Positions 63,640-64,000 of a stretch of 64,000 nt of DNA are shown in pieces. The DNA is taken from the NCBI GenBank assembly GCA_013398175.1, contig VZRZ01004218.1, positions 1,003,004 to 1,067,003 on the forward strand. Direction: 5' to 3'. The stretch comes from Climacteris rufus (lineage: Eukaryota > Chordata > Aves > Passeriformes > Climacteridae). Every line of letters begins with the position of its first letter. The first letter of the stretch is position 1. The translations under genes and the position numbers were made by a program. A model generated the notes under the pieces. It made no database searches. It was not told the origin of the DNA and worked only from the letters and a program-made list of their open reading frames with translations.

Positions 63640-64000
63640 CGCTGGCATTTGACAGTGCACGGAGTGAGGGTGGAATAGCTCCACGGAGCGGGCAGGGAAT
63701 CGCGGCGGTGCCGCTGCGGGTGCCCCGCACGGCTGTCCCGAAGGCGGGGGCGGGGCGGGGCGGGCGGCGGCCCGCGGTCCCCAAGGCGGAGGGGGAAAGA
63801 AAAACCCAACGAGGGGGGAAACCAAAAGATGTACTGCTGCAGCTGTACGGAAGCCAGAAGGGATTTATGTTACCAGCCGCCTTTTCCAGCTCAGGGCTAC
63901 CTGTGGATTTTTACGTGGAAGAGATGCGAACGCGGACACTTCTTGAACGCGTTACCGGAGGGCCGGGGGGAGGCGGCGGCCAGCTGTGAGGAGCCCTGGG
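63640..64000. promoter_or_regulatory. CpG island, probable promoter / first-exon region
   Basis: About 33 CpGs in the final 360 bases, against very few per kilobase in most of the window, with high GC from ~63690. A GC-box (SP1-type) array, GGGGCGGGGCGGGGCGGG, lies at 63746-63763. No TATA box precedes it. A 140-codon plus frame (63567-63989) spans the island, but its product is Gly/Pro/Arg-rich and unrecognised, so it is treated as 5' leader or promoter sequence. The island continues past the window end. I could not identify the gene. Confidence 0.8.

Noticed and set aside
63567..63989. 140-codon plus frame over the CpG island as a first coding exon
   Set aside because: It is Gly/Pro/Arg-rich as any CpG-island translation is, matches no family I know, ends in a stop within the island, and overlaps three minus-strand frames.
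1..64000. tRNA, rRNA, snRNA genes, CRISPR arrays or bacterial-type operons
   Set aside because: No B-box GGTTCGA pattern, no rRNA core motifs, no regularly spaced repeats and no gene-dense layout were seen on either strand.

Overview
The window reads as vertebrate, very probably avian, nuclear DNA. It is AT-rich and CpG-poor, has no operon-like gene layout, and carries repeats typical of birds: CR1 LINE fragments on both strands, two solo-LTR-like endogenous retrovirus remnants, one of which (36.1-36.7 kb) begins and ends like a very common avian LTR, and a few much older amniote repeats, including a MIR-like SINE. All family calls were made by eye from remembered consensus features, with no database search.

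Most of the window (about 1-63.4 kb) looks like a gene desert or a very long intron or intergenic flank. I found no protein-coding exon I can defend. Nearly all open frames are short and composition-driven. Two are unusually long (259 codons at 29.2-30.0 kb; 287 codons at 47.0-47.9 kb) but show no recognisable domain. The desert is punctuated by islands of retained CpG that look like candidate conserved regulatory elements: 17.0-17.3 kb (clustered ETS-like cores), 24.34-24.80 kb (a small CpG-island-like patch), 33.1-33.4 kb (palindromic CCAGTTAACTGG), and 45.55-45.80 kb (AAACCGGTTT palindrome plus an AP-1 site).

Repeat layout: an old CR1/L3-type fragment at 27.09-27.26 kb; a minus-strand LTR at 36.11-36.66 kb; a second LTR-like element at 42.27-42.70 kb with an exact 4-bp flanking repeat, octamer, TATA and polyadenylation signals in retroviral order; three short copies of an old amniote repeat at 42.97, 50.13 and 50.76 kb; a MIR-like SINE at 44.5 kb; simple T/G repeats at 48.66 kb; CR1 pieces at 51.69 kb (minus), 57.0 kb (plus) and 59.7-60.6 kb (plus, the longest).

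The right end (63.64-64.00 kb) rises abruptly into a strong CpG island with a GC-box array. This is most simply the promoter or first-exon region of a gene lying mostly to the right of the window. The left desert is then best read as its upstream regulatory flank, but the gene was not identified and its direction is an inference.
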